Assembly: GCA_001780725.1 (NCBI GenBank)
Contig: MFIM01000029.1
Span: 1 to 35,266, forward strand
Origin: Candidatus Giovannonibacteria bacterium RIFCSPLOWO2_02_FULL_45_28
GTDB taxonomy: Bacteria > Patescibacteriota > Minisyncoccia > UBA11713 > 2-01-FULL-45-33
Length of the DNA: 35,266 bases
Direction: 5' to 3'
Shown: positions 5,490 to 12,867 of the stretch, one piece after another
Position numbering within the stretch: the stretch's first letter is position 1
Layout of the letters: every line of letters starts with the position of its first letter
Translations under genes and position numbers: made by a program
Notes under the pieces: model-generated
The model's database searches: none
The model's input: only the letters and a program-made list of their open reading frames with translations
What the model was told of the DNA's origin: nothing

Positions 5490-7433
5490 ATGCCACCGAG
5501 ACAAGAACATCATCAAAGACCGAGAATCAGGACATTAAATGACCCGCCTAGACTCGGCGAGGCTGGCCCGCCTAGACTCGGCGAGGCTGGCCCGCCGAGC
5601 CGGGGCCATTCGGACCGCCACCCGCCTCGCCGGAGCTTCGGCGAAACTGGCGCATTTCGCCAAAACACGCACCAAGCCCCGCGCCACAGCGCGGCCTCCG
5701 ACCGCAAATTTCGCAAAGAAGGATCGCTAACAGGCCACGAACCGCGCGGCCACGCAAAAGCCCTTAAACGCGACACGCTTTACTACGTCCCTCTTGGCGG
5801 ACTGGAGGAAGTCGGCCGCAACTGCTCGTTTTTTGAATACAATGATGAAATTGTAATCATTGATATGGGCATACAATTCCCGGAAGAAGAAACCCCGGGC
5901 GTGGATTGGATTATCCCCAATACAAGCTATCTTGAGAAAAAAAAGAAAAATATCAGGGCGCTTCTCATAACCCACGGACATTATGACCACTTCGGCGCCA
6001 TCCCCTATGTGCTAGAGCGGCTCGGAAATCCGCCGATCTACGGCACGCGGCTGATCAGAGAAATAATTAAAAAACGCTTGAGTGAGATGCCGAATGTCCC
6101 GAAAATGCGCTTTATAGAAATAAAAAGCCGCGACAAAGTTAAGCTCTCCGAGAATTTTACAGCCGAGTTTTTTGGCGTAAGCCATACCGTGCCGGACACA
6201 ACTGGAGTAGCGCTTCACACCCCCGCGGGCATTATGGTACACTTTGCCGATTTTCGGCTTGACTACGACCAGGAAGACACTGTTCAAAACCTTCAGGAGT
6301 TTGAACGGCTCTCCAATCTTGGCGTGCACACATTGTTTTTAGACAGCACCAACGCGGATTTTAGCGGCCATTCGGTTTCAGAGAGAATAGTTGAAGCCAA
6401 TCTTGAAGCAAGCTTCCGCGAAGCCAAAGGGCGGATTATTCTTTCAACATTCTCATCAATGATTACCCGCATGGCCGAAATCGTGAAAATTGCCGAAAAA
6501 CTGGGTCGCAAAGTCGTAATCAACGGCAGAAGCATGAAAGATAATCTTGAAATCGCCAGGAACCTCGGCTACATCAAATACAAACCGGGAACGCTGATTC
6601 AGGTTGAAGAAATAAATAAATACAAAGACGATAAAATACTCATCTTATCAACCGGCGCCCAAGGGCAGGAAAACTCCGGGTTGATGCGCATAGCGAACAG
6701 CGAACACAAGCACATTCATATAAAGCTCGGCGACACAGTTATGTTTTCTTCTTCGGTAATTCCGGGTAACGAGCGCGGCGTGCAAACTCTCAAAGACAAT
6801 TTCACGCGCCAAGGCGCGATTGTCATTACGAATAACGATCTGGACATTCATTCATCCGGCCACGCTCCCGGAGACGATTTGGCGATGGTCGCAAAAATTT
6901 GCAAGCCGAAATTTATTATTCCCATCCATGGCTTCTATTTCAAGCGCGCCGCCAATATTCAAAATATGAAGCAAATAGGCATCGGCAAAGAACGCATTGT
7001 TTTGATGGATAACGGCCAAGTCGCAGAACTCGGCAAAAACAGTGTGGCCATAACCGACAAAACCGTTGACGCTTTTTACGTTATGGTAGACGGCCTCGGC
7101 ATCGGGGATGTGCAGGAAGTTGTTCTGCGCGACCGGCGGATGCTCTCGCAAGACGGAATTTTCGTGGTAATAGCGGCGGTTGATTCAAAAACCGGGCAGG
7201 TGAAAGGTTCACCAGACATAATTTCGCGCGGATTTATTTATCTCAAAGAATCCCACGAGTTGCTTGCGCACACGCGGCATCTCGTAAAGCGCGTAGTGGA
7301 AGAATCCACAAATAAAATGCATCCCATAAATTATACCCATGTCCGCGACAACGTCCGCGAACGCCTCGGTTCCTTCCTCTTCCAAAAAACCAACCGCCGC
7401 CCAATGGTGCTTCCGGTGATAATTGAGGTATAA
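5490..7433 (+). CDS. rnj: Ribonuclease J
   Basis: RNase J is a metallo-beta-lactamase/beta-CASP enzyme with 5'-exo- and endonuclease activity in mRNA decay and rRNA maturation. The core begins near residue 96 (YYVPLGGLEEVGRNCSFFEY). It shows the zinc motif THGHYDHFGAIPY, LHTPAGIMVHFADFRLD, IILSTFSS, VIPGNERG, SSGHAPGDDLAM and KPKFIIPIHG, followed by the C-terminal domain. The first ~95 residues are a basic, Pro/Arg/His-rich and probably disordered extension. It contains a perfect 24-bp tandem duplication (PPRLGEAG twice) and a palindrome-derived RSFGETG segment. No SD is evident before the ATG. Upstream, 5403-5489 is AT-rich with no gene. A bidirectional terminator follows the stop directly. 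The family call is firm; single-copy status cannot be seen from here. Confidence 0.95.
   Translation: MPPRQEHHQRPRIRTLNDPPRLGEAGPPRLGEAGPPSRGHSDRHPPRRSFGETGAFRQNTHQAPRHSAASDRKFRKEGSLTGHEPRGHAKALKRDTLYYVPLGGLEEVGRNCSFFEYNDEIVIIDMGIQFPEEETPGVDWIIPNTSYLEKKKKNIRALLITHGHYDHFGAIPYVLERLGNPPIYGTRLIREIIKKRLSEMPNVPKMRFIEIKSRDKVKLSENFTAEFFGVSHTVPDTTGVALHTPAGIMVHFADFRLDYDQEDTVQNLQEFERLSNLGVHTLFLDSTNADFSGHSVSERIVEANLEASFREAKGRIILSTFSSMITRMAEIVKIAEKLGRKVVINGRSMKDNLEIARNLGYIKYKPGTLIQVEEINKYKDDKILILSTGAQGQENSGLMRIANSEHKHIHIKLGDTVMFSSSVIPGNERGVQTLKDNFTRQGAIVITNNDLDIHSSGHAPGDDLAMVAKICKPKFIIPIHGFYFKRAANIQNMKQIGIGKERIVLMDNGQVAELGKNSVAITDKTVDAFYVMVDGLGIGDVQEVVLRDRRMLSQDGIFVVIAAVDSKTGQVKGSPDIISRGFIYLKESHELLAHTRHLVKRVVEESTNKMHPINYTHVRDNVRERLGSFLFQKTNRRPMVLPVIIEV
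5543..5590 (+). repeat. 24-bp tandem duplication in RNase J N-terminal extension
   Basis: Two identical 24-bp units (5543-5566 and 5567-5590) contain GACTCGGCGAGGC and encode PPRLGEAG twice. The same 13-mer recurs in rpoC at 25550-25562, where it is read on the opposite strand. CTCG-G-CGAG is self-palindromic, linking it to the other short palindromes embedded in genes here. Confidence 0.8.
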
Positions 7434-7434
7434 A

Positions 7435-7457
7435 AAAAGCCGAGACGGCTCGGCTTT
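7435..7457. terminator. Bidirectional terminator between RNase J and the unknown gene
   Basis: The stem AAGCCGAG / CTCGGCTT closes a 4-nt loop (ACGG). An A-run lies on the left and TTTA on the right, so it can act on both strands. It starts right after the RNase J stop and overlaps the stop of the convergent gene. Confidence 0.8.
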
Positions 7458-7947
7458 AGATATCAGTTTCAAAAAGAGACAAAAGTTTTTGCTGCAAGAC
7501 GGTTTCCGCTTCGGCAACAATCTCGGCTACAGCCCCTTCTTGTTGCACCGCTTTAATGTCTATTATAAAAAATGCGCGGTTTTCCCTTGGCGAAACCCAC
7601 AAAGTTCCGCGGTCAGTTAATTCGTCATCAATCGGCCTAAAATCAATTATTAAAACTTTAACCGGAACTCTGTCGCCTATTGGCTGACATTGGGCACCAA
7701 ATGGACCGCCTTGATCCACAGTTTTTCGCGCAACCTCAACCTCATCATTGCTTGTTCGCACAATAATAGATTCTAGTTGACCCGAACACCGGGTCACTTC
7801 TGCTGAAATCGCGAATGGCAATTGCCAGGAAATGAAAAATCGTTCACTGAAATCTTTTACCTCCTCTATGCACCTCATGATTCCGTCAACATTCTCCGCG
7901 AACCTCATAACCGTCCCATTCATGCTAATAATCTCGTATTTGCTCAC
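7456..7947 (-). CDS. Conserved-looking protein of unknown function
   Basis: I do not recognise this 163-residue protein. It has no signal peptide or transmembrane helix. The middle (VRTSNDEVEVARKTVDQGG) and the C-terminal half (VLIIDFRPIDDELTDRGTLWVSPRENRAFFIIDIKAVQQEG) look like a mixed alpha/beta soluble fold ending in a helix. I chose the GTG at 7947 because AGGAGG lies 6 nt upstream; the ORF track starts at 7974, upstream of that SD. It is transcribed divergently from trpS and shares a bidirectional terminator with RNase J. Its base composition resembles that of its neighbours. Confidence 0.7.
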   Translation of the reverse strand: MSKYEIISMNGTVMRFAENVDGIMRCIEEVKDFSERFFISWQLPFAISAEVTRCSGQLESIIVRTSNDEVEVARKTVDQGGPFGAQCQPIGDRVPVKVLIIDFRPIDDELTDRGTLWVSPRENRAFFIIDIKAVQQEGAVAEIVAEAETVLQQKLLSLFETDI

Positions 7948-7978
7948 CACGCACCTCCTTTTTTGTTTTCTCAAACCG

Positions 7979-7987
7979 TGCTAGCAT
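7979..7987 (+). promoter_or_regulatory. Extended -10 of trpS (leaderless)
   Basis: TG-C-TAGCAT ends 6 nt before the ATG at 7994. The -35 region is only a T-rich stretch. No SD precedes the ATG. An alternative ATG at 8000 would leave the leader still only about 6 nt. Confidence 0.5.
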
Positions 7988-7993
7988 AAGTAA

Positions 7994-9016
7994 ATGGGGA
8001 TGTCAACTAAAAATAAACAGGTGGCGGTAAGCGGGGTGCGGCCGACCGGGGATCTGCATATCGGAAATTATCTTGGGGCGATTAAGCAGTTTGTTGAACT
8101 GCAGGAAAAATATAAAACTTATTTTTTCATCGCCGATTTACACGCAATCACAGAGCCGCAAGATCCTGAAAAATTAGCAAACCAAACGCTGGACATCGCA
8201 GCGCTTTATTTGGCATGCGGACTGGACCCGCAAAAAACCACGCTTTTCGTGCAATCGCATATGCCGGAACATTTAGAGCTTGCGCACATTTTAGGAACAC
8301 TGACGCCGATGGGAGAGCTTTCGCGTATGACGCAATACAAAGAAAAGGTTGAGGAAGGCAAGCCGTCTAATTTCGGGCTTTTTGCCTATCCGGTGCTTAT
8401 GGCGGCTGATATTTTAATATACCGGGCTGACGCCGTGCCTGTCGGCGAAGACCAGCTTCAGCACGTTGAACTTGCCAGAACTCTGGTACGAAAATTCAAT
8501 TCGCGTTTTGGAGAAACTTTCAAAGAACCGAAGACATTACTTCAAAAAGAAGGGGCGAGAATTATGGGTCTAGACGACCCGTCCAAAAAGATGTCCAAAT
8601 CTGCAGCGAGCGCAAATAATTATATCGGAATTATTGACAGCGAAGAAGAAATTCGGAGAAAAATAAAAATCGCCGTGACGGATTCCGGCAAGGAAATTAA
8701 ATTTGATCCAAAGACAAAACCGGCAATTTCCAATTTGCTTACTATTTATAGCCGGATGGCGGACATATCCGTTCAAGAGCTTGAAAAAAAATACGCGGAC
8801 AAAAATTACGCGGAGTTTAAATCTGATTTAGCGGACGCGCTGGTTGCAGCCCTCTCCCCTATTCAGAAAAAATACAAAGAGCTTGCGCAAAATCATGAAA
8901 ATGTGCTAAGAATTCTAAAAGAGTGCTCCGTTCGCGCCCGTGAAGTTGCTGAAGCAACAATGAAAGACGTGCGCGCAAAAATCGGACTATTGGAGAACGC
9001 CCAACGTTTCGCGTAA
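7994..9016 (+). CDS. trpS: Tryptophanyl-tRNA synthetase
   Basis: A class I aminoacyl-tRNA synthetase that charges tRNA-Trp in the cytoplasm. It has the signature HIGN in GVRPTGDLHIGNYLGAIKQ near the N-terminus and KMSKS in DDPSKKMSKSAAS around residue 200. The TPMGELSRMTQYKEK and YPVLMAADILIYRADAVPVGEDQLQHVELAR blocks are typical of TrpS. At 340 residues it is normal for bacterial TrpS. The start is either the ATG at 7994 or the one two codons later. A histidine-phosphatase gene follows after 23 nt on the same strand. Confidence 0.97.
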   Translation: MGMSTKNKQVAVSGVRPTGDLHIGNYLGAIKQFVELQEKYKTYFFIADLHAITEPQDPEKLANQTLDIAALYLACGLDPQKTTLFVQSHMPEHLELAHILGTLTPMGELSRMTQYKEKVEEGKPSNFGLFAYPVLMAADILIYRADAVPVGEDQLQHVELARTLVRKFNSRFGETFKEPKTLLQKEGARIMGLDDPSKKMSKSAASANNYIGIIDSEEEIRRKIKIAVTDSGKEIKFDPKTKPAISNLLTIYSRMADISVQELEKKYADKNYAEFKSDLADALVAALSPIQKKYKELAQNHENVLRILKECSVRAREVAEATMKDVRAKIGLLENAQRFA

Positions 9017-9039
9017 CGTTTGACGTTCAGGAGGTTTAG

Positions 9040-9726
9040 TTGGAAACACAGCTTATTTATTTAGCGCGGCACGGAGAAACCCCCTCCAACAAAAGAGGTG
9101 TGTACCAAGGATACAAGATTAACGAATCACTGAATGAAACAGGCATAGAGCAAGCGGGACTTTTGGGCAAATCCCTTAAAAAATATTTTCCAATGCCATC
9201 CATAATTTATTCATCTCCGGCTTTAAGAGCTCTTGAAACAGCATGCATAATCAAAAACGAACTTGTTGGCACGAGGAAATATCCGGAAATTCATCAAATT
9301 CACGATTTGCATGAAATAAATCACGGTGACTGGGAGGGAAGAACAGACCAAGAAATAAAAAACGAATATCCGGAACTTTTAGAATTGTGGCTGAAAGATC
9401 CAATGCGGATTGCTTTTCCGGGAGAGGGCGGCGAGGTAATGGAAGAAGCCCAAATAAGAATATTGAATGCTTTTCATTATATTCTCAAGCAAAGCCGTCG
9501 GCGAAAAGCGATATTGATTGTGGCTCATGGCGGCACCAATCTGCAAATATTGTCCGAGATAATCGGAACGAAATATATTAGAAGTTTTGCACAAGGCCAA
9601 ACTTGCCTCAATATAATTGCGCGGTCAGGAAAAACTTACCAAATTCTGCTCCTAAACAGCCTCATACATCTTGCCGAAACCGCACAAGGCATGCCCCTAA
9701 AATCTTATAAAGGCCGCCTTCTCTAA
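9040..9726 (+). CDS. Histidine phosphatase / phosphoglycerate mutase family protein
   Basis: This family transfers or hydrolyses phosphate through a phospho-histidine. LARHGETPSNKRGVYQG carries the RHG motif with the catalytic His near residue 10. HEINHGDWEGRTDQEI carries the acidic partner region, and IVAHGGTNLQIL the second catalytic His. At 228 residues it fits cofactor-dependent phosphoglycerate mutases, alpha-ribazole phosphatase-like (CobC) and broad-specificity phosphatases; the motifs do not separate them. It starts at TTG 9040, supported by AGGAGG five nt upstream. It lies 23 nt after trpS and is probably co-transcribed. Its terminator lies inside the convergent hexomutase gene. Confidence 0.88.
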   Translation: METQLIYLARHGETPSNKRGVYQGYKINESLNETGIEQAGLLGKSLKKYFPMPSIIYSSPALRALETACIIKNELVGTRKYPEIHQIHDLHEINHGDWEGRTDQEIKNEYPELLELWLKDPMRIAFPGEGGEVMEEAQIRILNAFHYILKQSRRRKAILIVAHGGTNLQILSEIIGTKYIRSFAQGQTCLNIIARSGKTYQILLLNSLIHLAETAQGMPLKSYKGRLL

Positions 9727-9729
9727 AAA

Positions 9730-11151
9730 TTATTCTGCAAGAAGCTCTTCCAAGAGCTTCTTTTTTTCGGCTAAAAGTTTCGGAGCAGAAGCCTCCAAAT
9801 TGAGGCGCACAAAATCTTCTGTGTTGGAGAGGCGCAAACTAAACCACCAATCAGAATACTCAACTTTTATGCCGTCCAAATAGGAAATCTTGCCATCCGA
9901 AAAATACGCCGCAATTTTATCCAAAAATTCACCAGCCCTAGGCTGGTCGGCCTTTGGCCGAAAATTGATCTCTTCTGACTTTGCATAACGAAGCAGCGGT
10001 TTGACTAATTCGCTTAATTTCTTATTTTCCAAACGTAGCAAATCCAATAAATCCAGCGCTGCAAAAACCGCCGAATCCGCGTAGAAAAAATCTCTAAAAT
10101 AATAGTGGCCGGAAAGTTCTCCGCCGAAGACAGCATTTTCTTTCCTCATCAAAGCCTTAATAAACGCGTGCCCCACACGGCTTTCCAGCGCTTTCGCGCC
10201 CCCGGCTTCAATCTCCTCTTTAACCGTGCGGCTGGATCTCAAATCATAAACAATTTTTTCGCCACTCTTTGCGTATTTTTTTGCCAAAAGCGCCGTAATA
10301 ATGTCCCCACTAACCACATTCCCATTCTCATCCACAAACCCCACCCTGTCCCCGTCTCCATCAAACGAAATCCCCAAATCCGCTTTTTTGTCTAAAACCG
10401 AGCTTTGGACATCTTGTAAATTTTGGGTTTTTAGCGGATCGGCTTCGTGATTTGGAAAAGTCATATCTAGATCATCGTGCAAAAATTCAATCTTCATTTT
10501 AGGGAATTTTAAAAAAAGCTTCCCGAGCAAAATTGAAGTCATTCCGTTACCGGAACATGCCACAATATTTATGGCGTGAGAGGTTAGAAGTTGGAAGTGA
10601 GAGGTTAGAAAATTAATGTAGTCTTCAATAAAATCCTTGCGGCGGACGCTCGCCTTGCGAACCGCTTCGCTTTGCGAAGCTGCCGCAAAAATTCCCCTTG
10701 TCGCCTCTCCTTTTATCTCCCCCAATCCGCTTCCATCGCCTATCGGCACGGCGCCTTTTTTTGTCAGCTTAATTCCGTTAAATTCCGCGGGATTATGAGA
10801 GGCCGTTATCATTGCCCCGCCGTCGGCTTCGGTTTTGTTTACAATAAAGTAATGCATCGGCGTTGTGGTTAAACCCGCGTCAATAATTTCCACGCCCTCG
10901 TCCAAAAGCCCGTCCAAAAACGCCTCTTTAAGCGCGGGCGAAGATGTTCTTGCATCAGAACTTACAACAATCTTTAGCTTTCCTTTTTCAACTTCCAACT
11001 TCCAACTTCTAACTTCTAACTTCAAATATCTGGCAAATGCCCGCGCGATTTTATACGCCGCGTCTTCATTAATTTCCTCCGGATATCTCCCCCTTATGTC
11101 ATATGCCTTAAAAATCCCCTCGCTCCAACTCTTTTGCGCAATCTTATGCAT
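9730..11151 (-). CDS. Phosphomannomutase / phosphoglucomutase
   Basis: An alpha-D-phosphohexomutase that moves phosphate between C6 and C1 of mannose or glucose, feeding nucleotide-sugar synthesis. All four signature sites are present: ITASHNP (active-site serine), SFDGDGDRVGF (Mg2+), FGGELSGHYYF (sugar specificity) and SNTEDFVRL (phosphate loop). At 473 residues it is the usual length. Three repeat-derived stretches lie at variable loops: KLEVRSWKLEVE and LTSHFQLLTSH come from 7-bp arrays, and AAASQSEAV spans a 17-bp palindrome. The start is ATG 11151, which has a TAGAAT box 6 nt upstream and no SD. It is divergent from a membrane-protein gene. Substrate preference (mannose versus glucose) cannot be settled by eye. 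Confidence 0.92.
   Translation of the reverse strand: MHKIAQKSWSEGIFKAYDIRGRYPEEINEDAAYKIARAFARYLKLEVRSWKLEVEKGKLKIVVSSDARTSSPALKEAFLDGLLDEGVEIIDAGLTTTPMHYFIVNKTEADGGAMITASHNPAEFNGIKLTKKGAVPIGDGSGLGEIKGEATRGIFAAASQSEAVRKASVRRKDFIEDYINFLTSHFQLLTSHAINIVACSGNGMTSILLGKLFLKFPKMKIEFLHDDLDMTFPNHEADPLKTQNLQDVQSSVLDKKADLGISFDGDGDRVGFVDENGNVVSGDIITALLAKKYAKSGEKIVYDLRSSRTVKEEIEAGGAKALESRVGHAFIKALMRKENAVFGGELSGHYYFRDFFYADSAVFAALDLLDLLRLENKKLSELVKPLLRYAKSEEINFRPKADQPRAGEFLDKIAAYFSDGKISYLDGIKVEYSDWWFSLRLSNTEDFVRLNLEASAPKLLAEKKKLLEELLAE
9741..9767 (+). terminator. Terminator of the trpS-phosphatase unit, inside the opposing gene
   Basis: GAAGCTCTT-CC-AAGAGCTTC is followed by seven T. It is a textbook intrinsic terminator on the + strand, yet all of it is coding sequence (KKLLEEL) of the convergent hexomutase. 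The two genes' stop codons are only a few bases apart. Confidence 0.85.
10576..10610. repeat. Heptanucleotide array 1 in the hexomutase gene
   Basis: Five 7-mers read on the + strand: GTGAGAG, GTTAGAA, GTTGGAA, GTGAGAG, GTTAGAA. They encode FLTSHFQLLTSH on the minus strand, between two domains. The array is the inverse-strand counterpart of the one at 10990-11023. Confidence 0.75.
10664..10680. repeat. 17-bp palindrome in the hexomutase gene
   Basis: GCTTCGC-TTT-GCGAAGC has perfect 7-bp arms and a 3-nt loop. It encodes part of AAASQSEAV in a loop ahead of the conserved VRRKDFIEDY segment, a site of length variation in this family. Confidence 0.6.
10990..11023. repeat. Heptanucleotide array 2 in the hexomutase gene
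   Basis: AACTTCC twice, AACTTCT twice, then AACTTC: five units of 7 bp. It encodes KLEVRSWKLEVE on the minus strand, immediately before the KIVVSSDART strand of domain 1. A period of 7 in coding DNA cannot be explained by codon repetition. Confidence 0.8.
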
Positions 11152-11157
11152 TCTCTT

Positions 11158-11163
11158 ATTCTA
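11158..11163 (-). promoter_or_regulatory. -10 box of the hexomutase gene (leaderless)
   Basis: TAGAAT on the minus strand ends 6 nt before the ATG. The same hexamer and spacing occur at recA and at the gene starting at 15700. No clear -35 and no SD are visible. Confidence 0.5.
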
Positions 11164-11181
11164 CCCCAAACCCAAAATTTG

Positions 11182-11190
11182 TGGTATTAT
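11182..11190 (+). promoter_or_regulatory. Extended -10 of the membrane protein-ychF unit (leaderless)
   Basis: TG-G-TATTAT ends 6 nt before the ATG at 11197. This supports ATG 11197 over the upstream start in the ORF track, which would begin before the promoter. The identical TGGTATTAT plus 6 nt occurs at the TPR gene. Confidence 0.6.
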
Positions 11191-11196
11191 CGCAAA

Positions 11197-11853
11197 ATGA
11201 ATATAGATGTAGTGTGGCCAAATGTATTATTTCTTATACTCGGATGGTTACTCGCCTTGCTTTCTCCGGGTATAACCGATTATTTTCATAAAAAGCGAGA
11301 AATAAAATCTCTAAGAGTAGCTATATTAACCGAACTGCGGGAGATGCAATTAAAGCTTCTCATGATGGTTTTCCGTATCAGGAGTAAATATAGTATATTA
11401 GACCGAGAATTTTTCGATTGGGCAAAATCTATCCTTGAGAAATACGATGGAATTAATTCAGGTGAATCTTTATTAAGAACAATGGAACCGTTGCTAAAAA
11501 TAGACAAAAAAGAACTATCTGAATTATTGCAATATTACGCACAACAAAATTCACGTCCAGAATCAGGTTTATCGCTAAAAAAGTTTTCTTTGGCTTTTCT
11601 AGAGGCGAATATAGCGGCGTTGGCTATGTTCGACAAAGACCTCCTTGGTTACCTTCTCGAAATAAAAATGCGCATTGGATTTATGAATGAAATGGTAGAC
11701 GAATCTCGTTACTATTTTCAACTTTCATTTCAGAGTGGTATTACTCACGAAAATTACATAAATGCTAATGTGAATATGGTTGGTACGTATAAGAGTTATG
11801 CAGACCAAGCTCATGACGTCGCCGATATTATTCATAAATTGCGAAATTTATGA
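11197..11853 (+). CDS. Single-pass membrane protein of unknown function
   Basis: I do not recognise the family. The 218-residue protein begins with a hydrophobic helix (VLFLILGWLLALLSPGI, residues 10-26) followed by a basic HKKREIKSLR segment and a long, mostly helical cytoplasmic-looking part. The layout suggests an N-terminal anchor with a helical bundle or coiled coil. The start at ATG 11197 is chosen from the promoter position; the ORF track's 239-aa version starts inside the divergent gene. The stop overlaps the ychF start (ATGA), so the two are translationally coupled, though ychF is usually not paired with such a protein. A broad HAMP- or sensor-like role would be speculation. Confidence 0.65.
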   Translation: MNIDVVWPNVLFLILGWLLALLSPGITDYFHKKREIKSLRVAILTELREMQLKLLMMVFRIRSKYSILDREFFDWAKSILEKYDGINSGESLLRTMEPLLKIDKKELSELLQYYAQQNSRPESGLSLKKFSLAFLEANIAALAMFDKDLLGYLLEIKMRIGFMNEMVDESRYYFQLSFQSGITHENYINANVNMVGTYKSYADQAHDVADIIHKLRNL

Positions 11854-12848
11854 AAATAGGGATTGTCGGCTTGCCGAATGTCGGGAAATCAACACTTTTT
11901 CAGGCGCTGACAAAAAAACAGGTGGACACATCAAACTACCCTTTTGCCACAATTGATCCGAATGTTGGGGTAGTGCAAGTGCCGGACGAGCGGCTGGAAA
12001 AACTTGCGGCGATTTCGCATTCAAAAAAAATCATTCCGGCGATTGTGGAGTTCGTTGATATTGCGGGACTTGTAAAAGGCGCGGCCGAAGGCGAGGGACT
12101 GGGAAACAAATTTTTATCGCACATCCGCGAGGTGAATGCCATCTGCCACATTGTACGTGCGTTTGAAAACGAAAATATTGTCCATATTTCCGGCAAACCC
12201 AATCCTCTTTCAGACATTGAGACAATTAAAACCGAGTTGGCTTTGAAAGATTTGGAGACCGTTGCAAAAATAAAAGCCAACGCGCAAAAAGAGGCAAAAA
12301 GCGGCAAAAAGGAGGCCGCAGAACTTGTCAGCGCGCTGGAGAATTTTGAAAAAATACCGCAAAACACAGCAGATCAGTATCAGCTTTTGTCTTTCAAACC
12401 AACACTCTATGTCTTTAACGTATCATCTAAAAACAATTTGGATCTTTCTAATCTCAAACTTCCGACTTCTCACTTCTTACCTTTAGATATCGGCCAAGAA
12501 AATGATATTTCTGCTATGCCCGAAGAAGAAAGAAAAGAATTGGGCATTCAATCGCAACTTCCGAAACTCATAAAAGCGGCGTACGAACTTTTGGGACTCA
12601 TTACATTTTTCACCACCGGAGAAGACGAGTCGCGCGCGTGGACAATTCCGGCTGGTTCAACCGCAAAGCACGCCGGGCGCGCGATCCATTCGGATTTTGA
12701 AGAAAAATTCATCCGCGCCGACGTTATTTTTTGGGAAAAGCTAATTGAGGCTAACTCTTGGAGCAAGGCTCGCGAACTCGGCTGGCTCCGAAGCGAGGGC
12801 AAAGAATACATTGTCCGAGACGGAGACGTTATTGAATTTAAAATCTAG
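11850..12848 (+). CDS. ychF: Ribosome-associated GTPase/ATPase YchF (OLA1 family)
   Basis: YchF is a universally conserved P-loop NTPase that binds ribosomes and prefers ATP. It has GLPNVGKSTLF (Walker A/G1), NYPFATIDPNVGVV (switch region), DIAGLVKGAAEGEGLGNKFL (G3 and following), and the C-terminal TGS-like part with TGEDESRAWTIPAGSTAKHAGRAIHSDFEEKFIRADV. At 332 residues it is somewhat shorter than the usual ~363. NVSSKNNLDL followed by LKLPTSHFLPL occupies the G4 surroundings, and that stretch is derived from a heptamer array. The ATG overlaps the upstream stop. An rpsF promoter lies within its last codons. Confidence 0.95.
   Translation: MKIGIVGLPNVGKSTLFQALTKKQVDTSNYPFATIDPNVGVVQVPDERLEKLAAISHSKKIIPAIVEFVDIAGLVKGAAEGEGLGNKFLSHIREVNAICHIVRAFENENIVHISGKPNPLSDIETIKTELALKDLETVAKIKANAQKEAKSGKKEAAELVSALENFEKIPQNTADQYQLLSFKPTLYVFNVSSKNNLDLSNLKLPTSHFLPLDIGQENDISAMPEEERKELGIQSQLPKLIKAAYELLGLITFFTTGEDESRAWTIPAGSTAKHAGRAIHSDFEEKFIRADVIFWEKLIEANSWSKARELGWLRSEGKEYIVRDGDVIEFKI
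12447..12483 (+). repeat. Heptanucleotide array in ychF
   Basis: Five 7-mers are visible (TCTAATC, TCAAACT, TCCGACT, TCTCACT, TCTTACC), encoding LSNLKLPTSHFLP after the NVSSKNN segment. It is more degenerate than the arrays in the hexomutase gene but keeps the same period and T/C-A-C pattern. Confidence 0.5.
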
Positions 12849-12860
12849 CCATGCTACCAT
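12832..12860 (+). promoter_or_regulatory. Promoter of the rpsF-ssb-rpsR operon
   Basis: TTGAAT (12832-12837), a 17-nt spacer, then TACCAT (12855-12860) preceded by TGC. The -10 ends 7 nt before the rpsF ATG at 12868, predicting an almost leaderless message. It overlaps the 3' end of ychF. Confidence 0.65.
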
Positions 12861-12867
12861 AAGCCCA

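Noticed and set aside
10990-11023. Possible CRISPR-like array
   Set aside because: The units are 7 bp, contiguous and without spacers, inside a conserved gene. No cas genes are in the window.
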